Source: Betaproteobacteria bacterium SCN1
GTDB lineage: Bacteria; Pseudomonadota; Gammaproteobacteria; Burkholderiales; Thiobacillaceae
NCBI GenBank assembly: GCA_008923315.1
Contig: WBSF01000005.1
Span: 43,629-107,628, forward strand
DNA length: 64,000 bases
Direction: 5' to 3'
Positions 17,808 to 26,339 of the stretch are shown here, piece by piece. The position numbers and the translations under genes are program-made. The notes under the pieces were generated by a model that saw nothing but the letters and a program-made list of their open reading frames with translations, ran no database searches and was not told the DNA's origin. The stretch's first letter is position 1, and each line of letters begins with the position of its first letter.

Positions 17808-20282
17808 ATGCTCGGCGGCGGTTCGGCGAAACCCGGGCTTCTGCACCTGGTGGGCGTGGACCCGGCCGTGGACGCGTTTCTCCGGCACGACCTGCAGCCC
17901 GGCATCGCGATCGAGGCGGTGGCCGATCTGGAGGCGCTCTACTATTCGATGCTGGAAGGCCGTCAGCATCCCGATACCGTGCTGCTCGGCATGGAAGTCG
18001 ACGAGCCGGTACGCGTGGCCCAGCGCATCCATGCCTACGACAACCGCGTGCCGATCCTGATTCTGGGGGCGCCCACGCATTGCGCGCAATTGCGCCGCAC
18101 GCTGATGTTCAGCCCCTTCCTCGGCAACGAGGTGACGCCCTGGTCGACCGACGAAGTCGACGAACTGCCGTCCGCGATCCGCGATTCCATCCGGCGCCGG
18201 CAGCAGCGCGCCCGCTACCTGAACACGATCTCCAAGGCGCAGATCCGGCTGGAGAAACTGCCGCTGCTTCAGCCGGAGGCGACGCATTATCTGGATCAGC
18301 TCCTCGACCATGCGCCGATCGGCGTGCTGACGATCGATCTGGGCGGCGCCATCCTGACCCTGAACCGGCAGGCCTCGACCACGCTGGCCGTCGGCGAGCG
18401 CGCCGCCCTGGGACGGCCGCTGCTGGAGCATTTCCCGGCACGCGAACGCACCCGTCTGGACGAATGGATACAGCGCTGTCTGGAGAACATGGAGCGGGTC
18501 GGACCGGAGATCATCGAGATCGATGCCGAAGACCGGGTGGCGCGTTTTCTCGAAGTCACGCTGACGCCCCTGTCCTACCGGACGGGGCAGCGCGGAGCGA
18601 TGCTCATCCTGCAGGATGTGACGGACCGGGTGGCCGCCGAGGCGGAGCGCCAGCGTGCGGAGGAGGATCTGCGCTTTCACGCGACGGTGCTGCGCTCGTT
18701 TCACGAAATCAGTTCCGATCTCGAAATCGGTCTGGATGAGAAGCTGCACCGCCTGCTGCGGCTGGGATGCGAGCAGTTCGGCCTGCCCATCGCCATTCTG
18801 TCGCGTATCGACGGACGCAGTTTTCGCATCCAGGATGCGATCAGCGACAGCCCGGCGTTTGCCGCGGGTGTCGTCAAGGAGCTCGATCAGACCTACTGCA
18901 GTGCGACGGTCTTCACCAACGAACCGGTGGCCTTCGAGCAGGCCGGCACCTGCCTGTGGCGCGATCATCCGAGCTATCGCGATCACGGTCTCGAAGCCTA
19001 CATCGGCGTGCGCGTGCTGGTCGACGGCAGTCTGTACGGCACGCTCTGCTTTGCCAGCCAGGCGCCGCGGCGCGCTCCTTTCAGTTCGACCGATCTGGAA
19101 ACGCTCAAGCTCATGTCGCAATGGGTGGGCAACGAACTGCAGCGCGAACGCGCGGAGGCCCACATGCGCAAGCTGTCGAGCGCGCTGGAGCAGACCGCCG
19201 ACACGGTCATCATCACCGACCGCGAACGCCGCATCGAATACGTCAATCCGGCGTTCGAGCGTCTCACCGGCTACGCCAAGGAAGACGTGATCGGCCAGAA
19301 AACCTACTTCCTCCGTTCGGGGCTGCACGACGACACGTTCTACGGCGATCTCTGGGACGTGATCGGAAACGGCGAGGTCTACCGGGGCGTGATGGTCAAC
19401 CGCAAGAAGGACGGCAGCATTTTCCACGAGCAGAAGACCATCACGCCGCTGAAGGACGGCCTGGGGCGGATCACGCACTTCATTTCCACCGGGCACGACA
19501 TCACCGATCTGGTGCGTGCCGAGGAACTCGACCGGCAGCACAAGGCCGAGCTGGCGCACGTCGCGCGGCTGAGCATCCTCGGCGAGATGACATCCGGGCT
19601 GGCGCACGAGTTCAACCAGCCGCTGTGCGCGATCACCACGTATGCGCAGACCTGCCTGCGGATCATCGAAAGCGGCGAGTGCAAGGCGGATCAGGTGCGC
19701 TACGGCCTGGAACAGGTGGTGCGCCAGGCCGAGCTGGGCGGCGCGATATTTCGCCGGCTGCGCAATTTCGCGCGCAAGGGCGAGCGGCGCCAGCAACGCA
19801 TCGATCTCCGCGAGGTGGTCCAGGAGGCGGCGAGTTTCGTGCGTGCCGAGGTGCAGCACCAGCAGATCCGGCTGCGCCTGGACGTGGCGCAGGGGCTGCC
19901 CGAGGTGATGGCCGATCCGATCCAGATCGAACAGGTGCTGCTCAATCTGATCCGCAACAGCATGGATGCCTTGTCGAATCTCGATGAGACACGGCGCGAG
20001 ATTTCGATCCGTGCGTCGCATCAGGGACATGGCGGCGTCCGGGTCTGCATCCGGGACAGCGGGCAGGGCTGCCCCGGCGATGTGGCCGACCGGCTGTTCG
20101 AGCCCTTTTTCACCACCAAGCCCACAGGCATGGGCATCGGCCTCGGCATCAGCCAGAGCATCATCGATGCGCACGGCGGACGCCTCTGGCTGGAGAACAA
20201 TTCGATAAGAGGCGCCACGTTCTGCTTTACCCTGCCGGGCGCCGGAGGAGAACTGCCACATGAAGAAAACGCAGACGAGTAG
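17808..20282 (+). CDS. Multidomain sensor histidine kinase (receiver-like, PAS, GAF, PAS, HisKA, ATPase)
   Basis: The 824-residue soluble kinase begins with a degenerate receiver-like region (1-135), then PAS (about 160-275, LLDHAPIGVLTIDLGG), GAF (about 290-450), a second PAS with PAC (about 460-585, ALEQTADTVIITDRERR), the phosphoacceptor helix GLAHEFNQP (His600), and an ATPase domain with NLIRNSMDAL, DSGQGCPG and FTTKPTGMGIGLG. The HEFNQP box places it in the HPK4 group with TodS/StyS- and NtrB/FixL-type kinases. No membrane segment is seen. It overlaps its regulator by 23 bp and precedes the monooxygenase operon. Confidence 0.9.
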   Translation: MLGGGSAKPGLLHLVGVDPAVDAFLRHDLQPGIAIEAVADLEALYYSMLEGRQHPDTVLLGMEVDEPVRVAQRIHAYDNRVPILILGAPTHCAQLRRTLMFSPFLGNEVTPWSTDEVDELPSAIRDSIRRRQQRARYLNTISKAQIRLEKLPLLQPEATHYLDQLLDHAPIGVLTIDLGGAILTLNRQASTTLAVGERAALGRPLLEHFPARERTRLDEWIQRCLENMERVGPEIIEIDAEDRVARFLEVTLTPLSYRTGQRGAMLILQDVTDRVAAEAERQRAEEDLRFHATVLRSFHEISSDLEIGLDEKLHRLLRLGCEQFGLPIAILSRIDGRSFRIQDAISDSPAFAAGVVKELDQTYCSATVFTNEPVAFEQAGTCLWRDHPSYRDHGLEAYIGVRVLVDGSLYGTLCFASQAPRRAPFSSTDLETLKLMSQWVGNELQRERAEAHMRKLSSALEQTADTVIITDRERRIEYVNPAFERLTGYAKEDVIGQKTYFLRSGLHDDTFYGDLWDVIGNGEVYRGVMVNRKKDGSIFHEQKTITPLKDGLGRITHFISTGHDITDLVRAEELDRQHKAELAHVARLSILGEMTSGLAHEFNQPLCAITTYAQTCLRIIESGECKADQVRYGLEQVVRQAELGGAIFRRLRNFARKGERRQQRIDLREVVQEAASFVRAEVQHQQIRLRLDVAQGLPEVMADPIQIEQVLLNLIRNSMDALSNLDETRREISIRASHQGHGGVRVCIRDSGQGCPGDVADRLFEPFFTTKPTGMGIGLGISQSIIDAHGGRLWLENNSIRGATFCFTLPGAGGELPHEENADE

Positions 20283-20892
20283 CGCCAACGTCTTCATCAT
20301 CGACGACAACGCGGCCGTGCGCGATGCGATCCGCTGGCTGGTCGAGCAGGTGGGTCTGAATGCGCGGACCTTCGCGTCCGCGCGGGAATTTCTCGACGCC
20401 TTCCGGCCGGGCATGCGCGGCTGCCTCGTGCTCGACATCCGCATGCCGGGCATGAGCGGGCTCGACCTGCAGGAAAAACTGGCCCAGGAGGGTGCACACA
20501 TGCCGGTGATCATCGTGACCGGGCACGGGGACGTGCCGATTACGGTCCGTGCGATGAAGAGCGGGGCATTCGAATTCCTGCAGAAGCCCTTCAACGATCA
20601 GACCCTGATCGACGCGATTCAGGCCGCGCTCGAAAAATACGGCGAGATATGGGACCAGGAAGACCGGCGCGAACGCGCCAGCCGCAGCCTGGCGACCCTG
20701 ACGCGGCGCGAACGCGAAGTGCTCGACCTGCTGCGGCGGGGCAAGCCCAACAAGGTGATCGCGGCCGAACTGGGCCTGTCGGTCCGGACGGTGGAAGGGC
20801 ACCGTGCGAACATCACCGAAAAGATGGGCGTGAAGTCGCTCGGGCAATTGATCGAACTCGTTCTCAAATCCGACCCCGACAGCGCCGCGTAG
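20260..20892 (+). CDS. FixJ-type response regulator (receiver + LuxR HTH)
   Basis: The 210-residue protein has an N-terminal receiver domain (FIIDDNAAVRDA, phospho-site Asp59 in LVLDIRMPGMSG, switch Thr in IIVTGHGD, Lys in FLQKPFND) and a C-terminal LuxR helix-turn-helix (LTRREREVLDLL, NKVIAAELGLSVRTVEGHRANI). It overlaps the upstream kinase gene, so they form a two-component pair. Placed 199 bp upstream of the monooxygenase gene on the same strand, it is the natural candidate activator of that operon. Confidence 0.92.
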   Translation: MKKTQTSSANVFIIDDNAAVRDAIRWLVEQVGLNARTFASAREFLDAFRPGMRGCLVLDIRMPGMSGLDLQEKLAQEGAHMPVIIVTGHGDVPITVRAMKSGAFEFLQKPFNDQTLIDAIQAALEKYGEIWDQEDRRERASRSLATLTRREREVLDLLRRGKPNKVIAAELGLSVRTVEGHRANITEKMGVKSLGQLIELVLKSDPDSAA

Positions 20893-21091
20893 TGTTACCC
20901 GGTTTCGGCCGGAAATACCGTAAAACCACGCGCCCGCCCGTATTTTCTCGGATTACTGGCAGTCGCCCCTGTTTGTATAAATCCCTCGAACGTCGAATTT
21001 GCATGCCGGCCGGTTGCCTGAGGCCGGCTGGCATGCAGAGGCGACGTTACACCACGCCACAAAATCTTGAGGGAACTAAAGGAGCGACACC
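20893..21091 (+). promoter_or_regulatory. Promoter and leader region of the monooxygenase operon
   Basis: A TATAAA -10-like box lies at 20976-20981 with only a weak -35 (TTACTG, 20953), as expected for an activator-dependent promoter. Upstream are two direct CCGTA elements exactly 20 bp apart (20918 and 20938), a spacing that would put a regulator on one DNA face. The leader then contains a strong hairpin (21001-21036) and an AAAGGAG ribosome site before the ATG. Confidence 0.5.
21001..21036 (+). other. Leader hairpin upstream of the monooxygenase gene
   Basis: GCATGCCGGCCGG pairs with CCGGCTGGCATGC across a 10-base loop (one G-U pair in RNA). It is not followed by a T tract, so it is not an intrinsic terminator; mRNA protection or leader control is more likely. 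Confidence 0.6.
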
Positions 21092-22372
21092 ATGCGTAGT
21101 CTCATATTCGGACATCTCGTCTATCTCTATACGCCGATCGGCATTCTGGCCACCATCGCAGGCATTCTGATGGGGGGGCCCTGGGTCTGGATCGGTATCG
21201 GCATTTTCGGATTCAACATCCTGATGGATACCCTGACCAAAGGCATCCATACCCGGGGCGCCGCGGTCAACAAGCAGGGCCAGCCGGTCGGTTCGGCAGG
21301 CATCCTGAATCTGATGATGTATTTCCAGCTCGTCAGCTTCGTCGCGCTGCAGATCGCCGTGGTCTGGCGTATCTACCAGTACGTCGCCGGCGTGCCCATC
21401 GAGATGATGTCCTGGAACGGCTATGCCTATCAGAACGGCATCACCGGGCTTGAGCTGGTCGCGGTCGTCGTCGGCGCCGGCATGCATCAGGGTCTGGGCA
21501 TCATGTTCGGTCACGAGCTGTCGCACACCAAGGGCATCGGCTTCCTGATCTCGCGCATGATGATGAGCCTGTCGGGATGCGCCGCATTCTGCTATGCGCA
21601 CGTCTACAACCATCACCTTGAACTCGGCCGCGCCTGGCTCGGCCCCGAGGGCAACAAGATGATGGACGACACCGACCCGGCCACCGCGCCGCGTGGCCGC
21701 AGCCTGTATGCGCACTGGATCATCTCCACGATCGGCCAGTCCTACTTCGGCTACCGTACCGAGCAGCGCCGCCTGAAGCGCATGGGCAAGTCCTTCTTCT
21801 CGCTGTCCAACCGCTGGATCCGCGGCTACCTGATGAGTCTGCCCACCGTGGCCCTGTTCGGCGGCATCGGCTATCTGGCCGGTGGCGTCGACGGCGCGCT
21901 GCTTTCGCTGGGCTGCATGCTGCTGATCTGGGCGATTTCCACCTTCGAACTCGAAGCGCTCAACTATATGGAGCACTACGGCCTCATCCGCGTGAAAGGC
22001 CAGCCGATCGAGTATCGCCACTCGTGGGACAACGACAACGCCTTCACCAGCTGGGCCTTCATCGAGATCGGCCGTCAGGCGGATCACCACGACCGCGGCG
22101 AAACCCACTTCTGGGAACTGTCGAGCGTCGGTCAGCCGTCTTCGCCCGCAGGCAGCCCCAACGCGATGATGGGTTACTACACCGAGTTCGTCCTCGCGCT
22201 GATTCCGCCCATGTGGCACGCCGTGTACAAGAAGAAGCTCGCCATCTGGGACCGCGATTTCGCTTCGCCCGAAGAGCAGAAGATTGCGCGTGAAATCAAC
22301 CGCAAGGTCGGCTACACGGTCGATCCGGAAACCGTTCGCGGCCGCAAGCTGGAAGTGAACTACGCATTCTGA
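21092..22372 (+). CDS. Membrane-bound di-iron monooxygenase, AlkB family
   Basis: The 426-residue integral membrane protein has several hydrophobic segments and the histidine boxes of alkane/xylene-type hydroxylases: HELSH (141-145), HVYNHH (170-175), NYMEHYG (291-297) and DHH (331-333) followed by a further His338. AlkB-family enzymes insert oxygen into alkyl or methyl groups using electrons from a rubredoxin or a [2Fe-2S] reductase. The fourth box reads RQADHHDRGETHFWEL, unlike the LQRHxxHHxNP of true alkane hydroxylases, so the substrate may differ. It starts an operon with a truncated haemoglobin and an XylA-like reductase. Confidence 0.88.
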   Translation: MRSLIFGHLVYLYTPIGILATIAGILMGGPWVWIGIGIFGFNILMDTLTKGIHTRGAAVNKQGQPVGSAGILNLMMYFQLVSFVALQIAVVWRIYQYVAGVPIEMMSWNGYAYQNGITGLELVAVVVGAGMHQGLGIMFGHELSHTKGIGFLISRMMMSLSGCAAFCYAHVYNHHLELGRAWLGPEGNKMMDDTDPATAPRGRSLYAHWIISTIGQSYFGYRTEQRRLKRMGKSFFSLSNRWIRGYLMSLPTVALFGGIGYLAGGVDGALLSLGCMLLIWAISTFELEALNYMEHYGLIRVKGQPIEYRHSWDNDNAFTSWAFIEIGRQADHHDRGETHFWELSSVGQPSSPAGSPNAMMGYYTEFVLALIPPMWHAVYKKKLAIWDRDFASPEEQKIAREINRKVGYTVDPETVRGRKLEVNYAF

Positions 22373-22381
22373 TGCGATAAC

Positions 22382-22403
22382 GCCGGCCCGTGCGCGGGCC
22401 GGC
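22382..22403 (+). other. Intercistronic hairpin, monooxygenase/haemoglobin gap
   Basis: GCCGGCCCG pairs with CGGGCCGGC around a TGCG loop, ten bases after the monooxygenase stop, with no T tract. Likely an mRNA-stabilising or processing element. Confidence 0.6.
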
Positions 22404-22438
22404 ACGATCGCGGCAGCCACTGCCGCAAGGAGACGAAA

Positions 22439-22810
22439 ATGAGCGAAGCAGCAACCCCCACCCTGTACGAACGCCTCGGCAAGCGCCCCGGCATCGAGGC
22501 CATCGCGAAGGACATCTTCCATAACCATTCGAACAATCCGATCGTCAAGAACCGCTACGTCAACAGCGATCCGGACACCGTGATCCGCCTGGTGACGGAA
22601 ATGTGCTGTGCCGGCTTCGGCGGTCCGGAAACCTACACCGGCCGCGACATGATCACGGCACACACCGGCATGAACATCAACGAAATCGAGTTCGTCGCAG
22701 TCTGCGACGACGTGCTGGCGGCGCTGGACAAGAACAGCGTCGGACAGAAGGAGAAGGACGAGATCCTCTGCATCCTCTATTCGCTTAAGAGCCAGATCGT
22801 CCACCTGTAA
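22439..22810 (+). CDS. Truncated haemoglobin (group I-like)
   Basis: The 123-residue protein has the trHb start TLYERLGKRPGIEAIAKDIF, the CCAGFGGPETYTGRDM helix region and the proximal-His segment AHTGMNINEIEF. Truncated haemoglobins bind O2 and NO. Placed between the monooxygenase and its reductase, it could deliver oxygen to the membrane enzyme, detoxify NO that would poison the di-iron site, or act in electron transfer; none is proven. It has its own ribosome site (AAGGAGA) and is flanked by GC hairpins on both sides. Confidence 0.88.
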   Translation: MSEAATPTLYERLGKRPGIEAIAKDIFHNHSNNPIVKNRYVNSDPDTVIRLVTEMCCAGFGGPETYTGRDMITAHTGMNINEIEFVAVCDDVLAALDKNSVGQKEKDEILCILYSLKSQIVHL

Positions 22811-22816
22811 GCCCCT

Positions 22817-22848
22817 GCATCCGGGATGCCGGCCGGCATCCCGGATGC
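22817..22848. other. Perfect 32-bp palindrome between haemoglobin and reductase genes
   Basis: GCATCCGGGATGCCGG is followed directly by its reverse complement, giving a gapless 16-bp inverted repeat seven bases after the haemoglobin stop. There is no T tract. It could form an mRNA hairpin protecting the upstream message, or a DNA cruciform. Confidence 0.65.
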
Positions 22849-22877
22849 GACGAACAAGAGAAGAGAGGAGTGCCGTC

Positions 22878-23945
22878 GTGTTCGGTTTCTTTGCCCGCAA
22901 GGGCCCGTTCAAGGCGAGCGTCGCACCCTGCGGCGCCAGTTTCGAAGTCCGCGCCGGCGACAACCTGCTCAAGGCGGCGCTCGACAATGGTTTGCCCTGG
23001 CCGCACAACTGCCGCGTCGGCAGTTGCGGACAGTGCCGCTGCCGCCTGAAAAGCGGCAAGATCAAGGCGCTCAACGATTTCAGCTACGTCCTGTCGGGCG
23101 AGGAGATGGACGACGGTGTCATCCTGGCCTGCCAGACCAGCCTGCGCAGCGATGTCGAGATCGAAGTCGTCATGGACCAGCCGCCCACGCAGCTGTCCCA
23201 GCCGAAAACGGTTGCCGGCACGATTGCCGACATGCACGCGCTCACCCACGACATCCTGGAAGTCCGCATCCAGCTCGATGAACCGCTGCCGCCCTACCTG
23301 GCCGGCCAGTATGCCGAGCTGACGGTGCCGGGCGTGATCGAGAAGCCGCGGTCGTATTCCTTTGCGGCTGCGCCGGACGCCGAGCAGCCCGGCCAGGTGC
23401 GCTTCTTCATCCGGCACGTGCCGGAGGGCGAAATGACCACCTGGCTGCATGCCGCCGACCGGCGCGGCCAGCGCGTGAGCGTGACGGGGCCCTACGGCTC
23501 GTTCTGGCTGCGGGAGTCGCCGGCGCCCATGATCTGCGTTGCGGGCGGCAGCGGCATGGCGCCCATCAAGGCGCTGCTGGAACAGGTTTCGCAACAGGGA
23601 TTCCAGCGCAAGGTCACCTATGTGTTCGGTGCGCGGACGCAGGAGGATCTGTACTGCCTCGACGAGATGCATGCGATCAAGGCACGCGGCAACGGCCATT
23701 TCAATTTCATCCCGGTGCTGTCGCGCGAACCCGATGGCAGCGACTGGCCAGGCCTGCGCGGCAACTGCACCGACATCCTGTCGCCCGAAGCATTCGATCT
23801 GCCCAACAGCCATGCGTATCTGTGCGGACCGCCGGGCATGGTCGATGCCGCCATAGCCTGCCTGACCAAGGCGGGGGTATGTGAAGCGCATATCTTCTAC
23901 GACAAGTTCCTGGACGCGTCGCATACGCCGTCGGGACGCAACTGA
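22878..23945 (+). CDS. [2Fe-2S]/FAD/NAD(P) reductase of the monooxygenase system
   Basis: The 355-residue protein has an N-terminal plant-type ferredoxin domain (PHNCRVGSCGQCRC with a later CQT, residues about 35-80), an FAD domain with RSYSFAAAP near 155, and an NAD(P)-binding domain with VAGGSGMAPIKALLEQ and CGPPGMVDAA. This is the layout of XylA and other electron-transfer partners of membrane or soluble oxygenases. It is the natural reductase of the upstream monooxygenase. GTG 22878 is chosen because GAGGAG precedes it and it removes 11 unconserved residues. Confidence 0.92.
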   Translation: MFGFFARKGPFKASVAPCGASFEVRAGDNLLKAALDNGLPWPHNCRVGSCGQCRCRLKSGKIKALNDFSYVLSGEEMDDGVILACQTSLRSDVEIEVVMDQPPTQLSQPKTVAGTIADMHALTHDILEVRIQLDEPLPPYLAGQYAELTVPGVIEKPRSYSFAAAPDAEQPGQVRFFIRHVPEGEMTTWLHAADRRGQRVSVTGPYGSFWLRESPAPMICVAGGSGMAPIKALLEQVSQQGFQRKVTYVFGARTQEDLYCLDEMHAIKARGNGHFNFIPVLSREPDGSDWPGLRGNCTDILSPEAFDLPNSHAYLCGPPGMVDAAIACLTKAGVCEAHIFYDKFLDASHTPSGRN

Positions 23946-24261
23946 TACGGCCGGAGGTGCATACGCGCACGTAAGCCATTGATTCGACGGAACTCGGGGC
24001 GGCAAGCCCTGCTGTTCCGGAATTTCCACGAAGTGTCACATGCCTGTGTCGGGTGTGTGACACTTTTCCCTGTCCGCCGGGCCCGTTCCGGCGGATTTCT
24101 CCGTGCAGCCGCCGCTCTGGCGGTCTCGCTGCCTGTGTATCGGCCATATTTCGGCGTGGTTGCCATCCTGCCTCTTGGGCTGGAACGGATTGTGCTTTTC
24201 CCTCGAATTGTTTCGGTTTCGTGTGCCTTTCGAAGTCTCTTCCTCTCCGTACGCGAGCACC
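23946..24261 (+). other. 316-bp gap with inverted repeat, between reductase and second kinase
   Basis: The gap contains an inverted repeat at 24031-24065 and is more AT-rich and pyrimidine-rich from 24180 onwards. I see no convincing gene; an upstream in-frame ATG (24103) would extend the kinase by 53 residues but lacks a ribosome site. No clear intrinsic terminator for the reductase operon is present unless the 24031 repeat serves as one. Confidence 0.5.
24031..24065. repeat. Inverted repeat AAGTGTCACA / TGTGACACTT
   Basis: Two perfect 10-bp arms are separated by 15 bp. Each arm contains the TGTCAC/GTGACA half-site found as a compact palindrome at 8611 and 33367, here in the opposite relative orientation and wider apart. 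It may be a regulator site or a weak terminator (the second arm runs into TTTTCCC). Confidence 0.5.
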
Positions 24262-25533
24262 ATGAGTCTATTTGGCTATCCGTCTGTCTGGGTGGTAGTG
24301 GCCGCCCTGGCGGGTCTGACCGGGCTGGTGGTCTACGTGACGCGCCTCAACTGGCGGCTCGAACATTCCAAGCGCGTACTGGAAAACGAGATATCCGAGC
24401 GCAGGCGGGCGGAGGAGCAGCTGGCGGACAAGGAAAATCGCCTGCGGCAGATCATCGCGTCGGAACCGGAATGCGTGAAGCTGCAGACGCTGGATGGCGT
24501 GCTGCTGGAAATGAATCCCGCCGGTCTGGCTCTGCTTGAAGCAAGCCGGGCCGGGGACATCATCGGTACCTCGGTTTACGACATGATCGCCCCCGAATTC
24601 CGCGACGCGTATCGCGACCTCACCCACCGTGTGTTCGCCGGCGAATCGGGCGTGATGGAATTCCAGATCGTCAGTCTGAAAGGGCGTCGCCGCTGGATGG
24701 AGACACATGCGGTGCCGCTGCGCGATGCGCGGGGCAGGGTGGTTTCCCTGCTCGGCATCACGCGCGACATCACGGCGCGCAAACATGCAGAGGACGAGGT
24801 GCGCCTGCATTACCGCGAACTGGCGCACGCCGCGAGAATCAACACGATGGGCGAGATGGCCTCGGGCCTCGCGCACGAGCTCAACCAGCCGCTTGCGGCA
24901 ATCGCCAACTATTCGCGCGGCTGCCTGCATCGCATCCGGTCGGGGGGCGGCACGGTGGGCGATCTGACGCAGGCGATCGAACAGGTCTGCACCCAGGCCG
25001 AGCGCGCGGGCGACATCATCAAGAGCCTGCGGCGTTTCGTGAACAAGGAAGACAGTCCGCGTCTGCCGCAGGATCTGCACGCGATCATCCGCGAGACGCT
25101 GGTCATTGCCGCGCCCGAAATCAATATGCACGGCGTGGACGTGAAGCTCGATCTGGCGGAAACGATGCCCAGGGTGTATTGCAATGCGATCCAGATCGAG
25201 CAGGTGGTGCTGAATCTGGTCCGCAATGCGGTCGAGGCGATGGATGAAGTCGAGCCCGGCCAGCGAAATCTGGCCATCCGCACCTGGCATGCGGACGGCA
25301 TCGCGACTGTCGAAGTCAGCGATACGGGGCCGGGTTTGCCGGGCGAAATGCGGAATCAGATATTCGAGCCTTTCTTCACGACCAAGGCGGCAGGCATGGG
25401 CATGGGGCTGCCGATCTGCCGTTCGATCCTGGAAGCCCACGGAGGCACGTTGACGTTCGCCATGCAGGAAGGCAGACCCGGTCTCGTGTTTCGTTTCACG
25501 CTCGGCCTGACCGGGGGGAGGTCTGGTAGATGA
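24262..25533 (+). CDS. Membrane-anchored PAS sensor histidine kinase (FixL/NtrB type)
   Basis: The 423-residue kinase has one N-terminal membrane helix (residues about 8-28), a coiled linker (KRVLENEISERRRAEEQL), one PAS-PAC domain (about 70-190), the phosphoacceptor helix GLAHELNQP (His205) and an ATPase domain with NLVRNAVEAM, DTGPGLPG and FTTKAAGMGMGLP. HPK4-type like the kinase at 17808. ATG 24262 puts the membrane helix at the N-terminus. The stop overlaps the ATG of the regulator (ATGA). The signal is unknown. Confidence 0.88.
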   Translation: MSLFGYPSVWVVVAALAGLTGLVVYVTRLNWRLEHSKRVLENEISERRRAEEQLADKENRLRQIIASEPECVKLQTLDGVLLEMNPAGLALLEASRAGDIIGTSVYDMIAPEFRDAYRDLTHRVFAGESGVMEFQIVSLKGRRRWMETHAVPLRDARGRVVSLLGITRDITARKHAEDEVRLHYRELAHAARINTMGEMASGLAHELNQPLAAIANYSRGCLHRIRSGGGTVGDLTQAIEQVCTQAERAGDIIKSLRRFVNKEDSPRLPQDLHAIIRETLVIAAPEINMHGVDVKLDLAETMPRVYCNAIQIEQVVLNLVRNAVEAMDEVEPGQRNLAIRTWHADGIATVEVSDTGPGLPGEMRNQIFEPFFTTKAAGMGMGLPICRSILEAHGGTLTFAMQEGRPGLVFRFTLGLTGGRSGR

Positions 25534-26189
25534 CACAGCCTGGCCAGACGGTCTTTGTGGTCGACGACGATCAGGCGGCGCGCGAATCATTGCGCTGGCT
25601 GCTTGAATCGGTCGGGCATGCGGTGCAGTGTCATGCGTCGGCACAGGAGTTCCTGGCATCCTATGACGGCAGCCGGCCGGGGTGTCTCGTGCTCGACGTA
25701 CGCATGCCCGGCATGAGCGGACTCGAACTGCAGAGCCACCTGCTCGAACGCGACTGGTGCCTGCCGGTGATCATCGTCACCGGACACGGCGATGTGCCCA
25801 TGGCGGTACGTGCGATGAAGGCGGGCGCGGTCGATTTTCTGCAGAAGCCGTACAACGATCAGACACTGCTGGACCGCATCCAGCAGGCGCTCGATCTGTG
25901 TCAGCAGCGCCGGCTGAATCACGACGAGCTGATCCGCATCCAGGCGAACTATCGCCAGTTGACCCCGCGCGAGCGTGAAGTCGCGACGCTGGTGGTTGCC
26001 GGCAAATCGAACAAGGTGATTGCGGCCGAGCTGGGCCTCAGTCCGAAAACCATCGAAGTGCATCGCGCCAACGTCATGTTCAAGATGCAGACGCATTCCC
26101 TGTCGCAGCTGGTCCAGATGTGGATCCGGCTGGAGATGGCGCCAACCGGTGGCCTCCCGGGTTCGTCCGGTCCGGGCATCGCGGCCTGA
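25530..26189 (+). CDS. FixJ-type response regulator
   Basis: The 219-residue regulator has a receiver domain (VFVVDDDQAARES, phospho-site Asp56 in LVLDVRMPGMSG, IIVTGHGD, FLQKPYND) and a LuxR helix-turn-helix (LTPREREVATLV, NKVIAAELGLSPKTIEVHRANV). It is a clear paralogue of the regulator at 20260 and pairs with the upstream kinase by ATGA coupling. It lies 150 bp before the OsmC gene on the same strand, so the OsmC-GcvH-rhodanese genes are plausible targets. Confidence 0.92.
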   Translation: MTQPGQTVFVVDDDQAARESLRWLLESVGHAVQCHASAQEFLASYDGSRPGCLVLDVRMPGMSGLELQSHLLERDWCLPVIIVTGHGDVPMAVRAMKAGAVDFLQKPYNDQTLLDRIQQALDLCQQRRLNHDELIRIQANYRQLTPREREVATLVVAGKSNKVIAAELGLSPKTIEVHRANVMFKMQTHSLSQLVQMWIRLEMAPTGGLPGSSGPGIAA

Positions 26190-26339
26190 CGGCCGGGGAA
26201 AGCGCAAATATACGGTGAGATATTAGGGAAAGCCCTCGAAAACTTACCCGATCATCCGGCTTATCTTGTCGGCAGCGCAGGACTCTAATACGGGTGCGGA
26301 CGCCATCGGGCGTCGTGCCCAACCCCAAGGAGAGAGAAC

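Noticed and set aside
16497..20594. A 1365-codon open frame on the minus strand
   Set aside because: It runs antisense to the acyl-CoA dehydrogenase and kinase genes, is rich in Arg, His, Ala and Gln as expected from the shadow of GC-rich coding DNA, and has no recognisable domain. The plus-strand genes have clear motifs.
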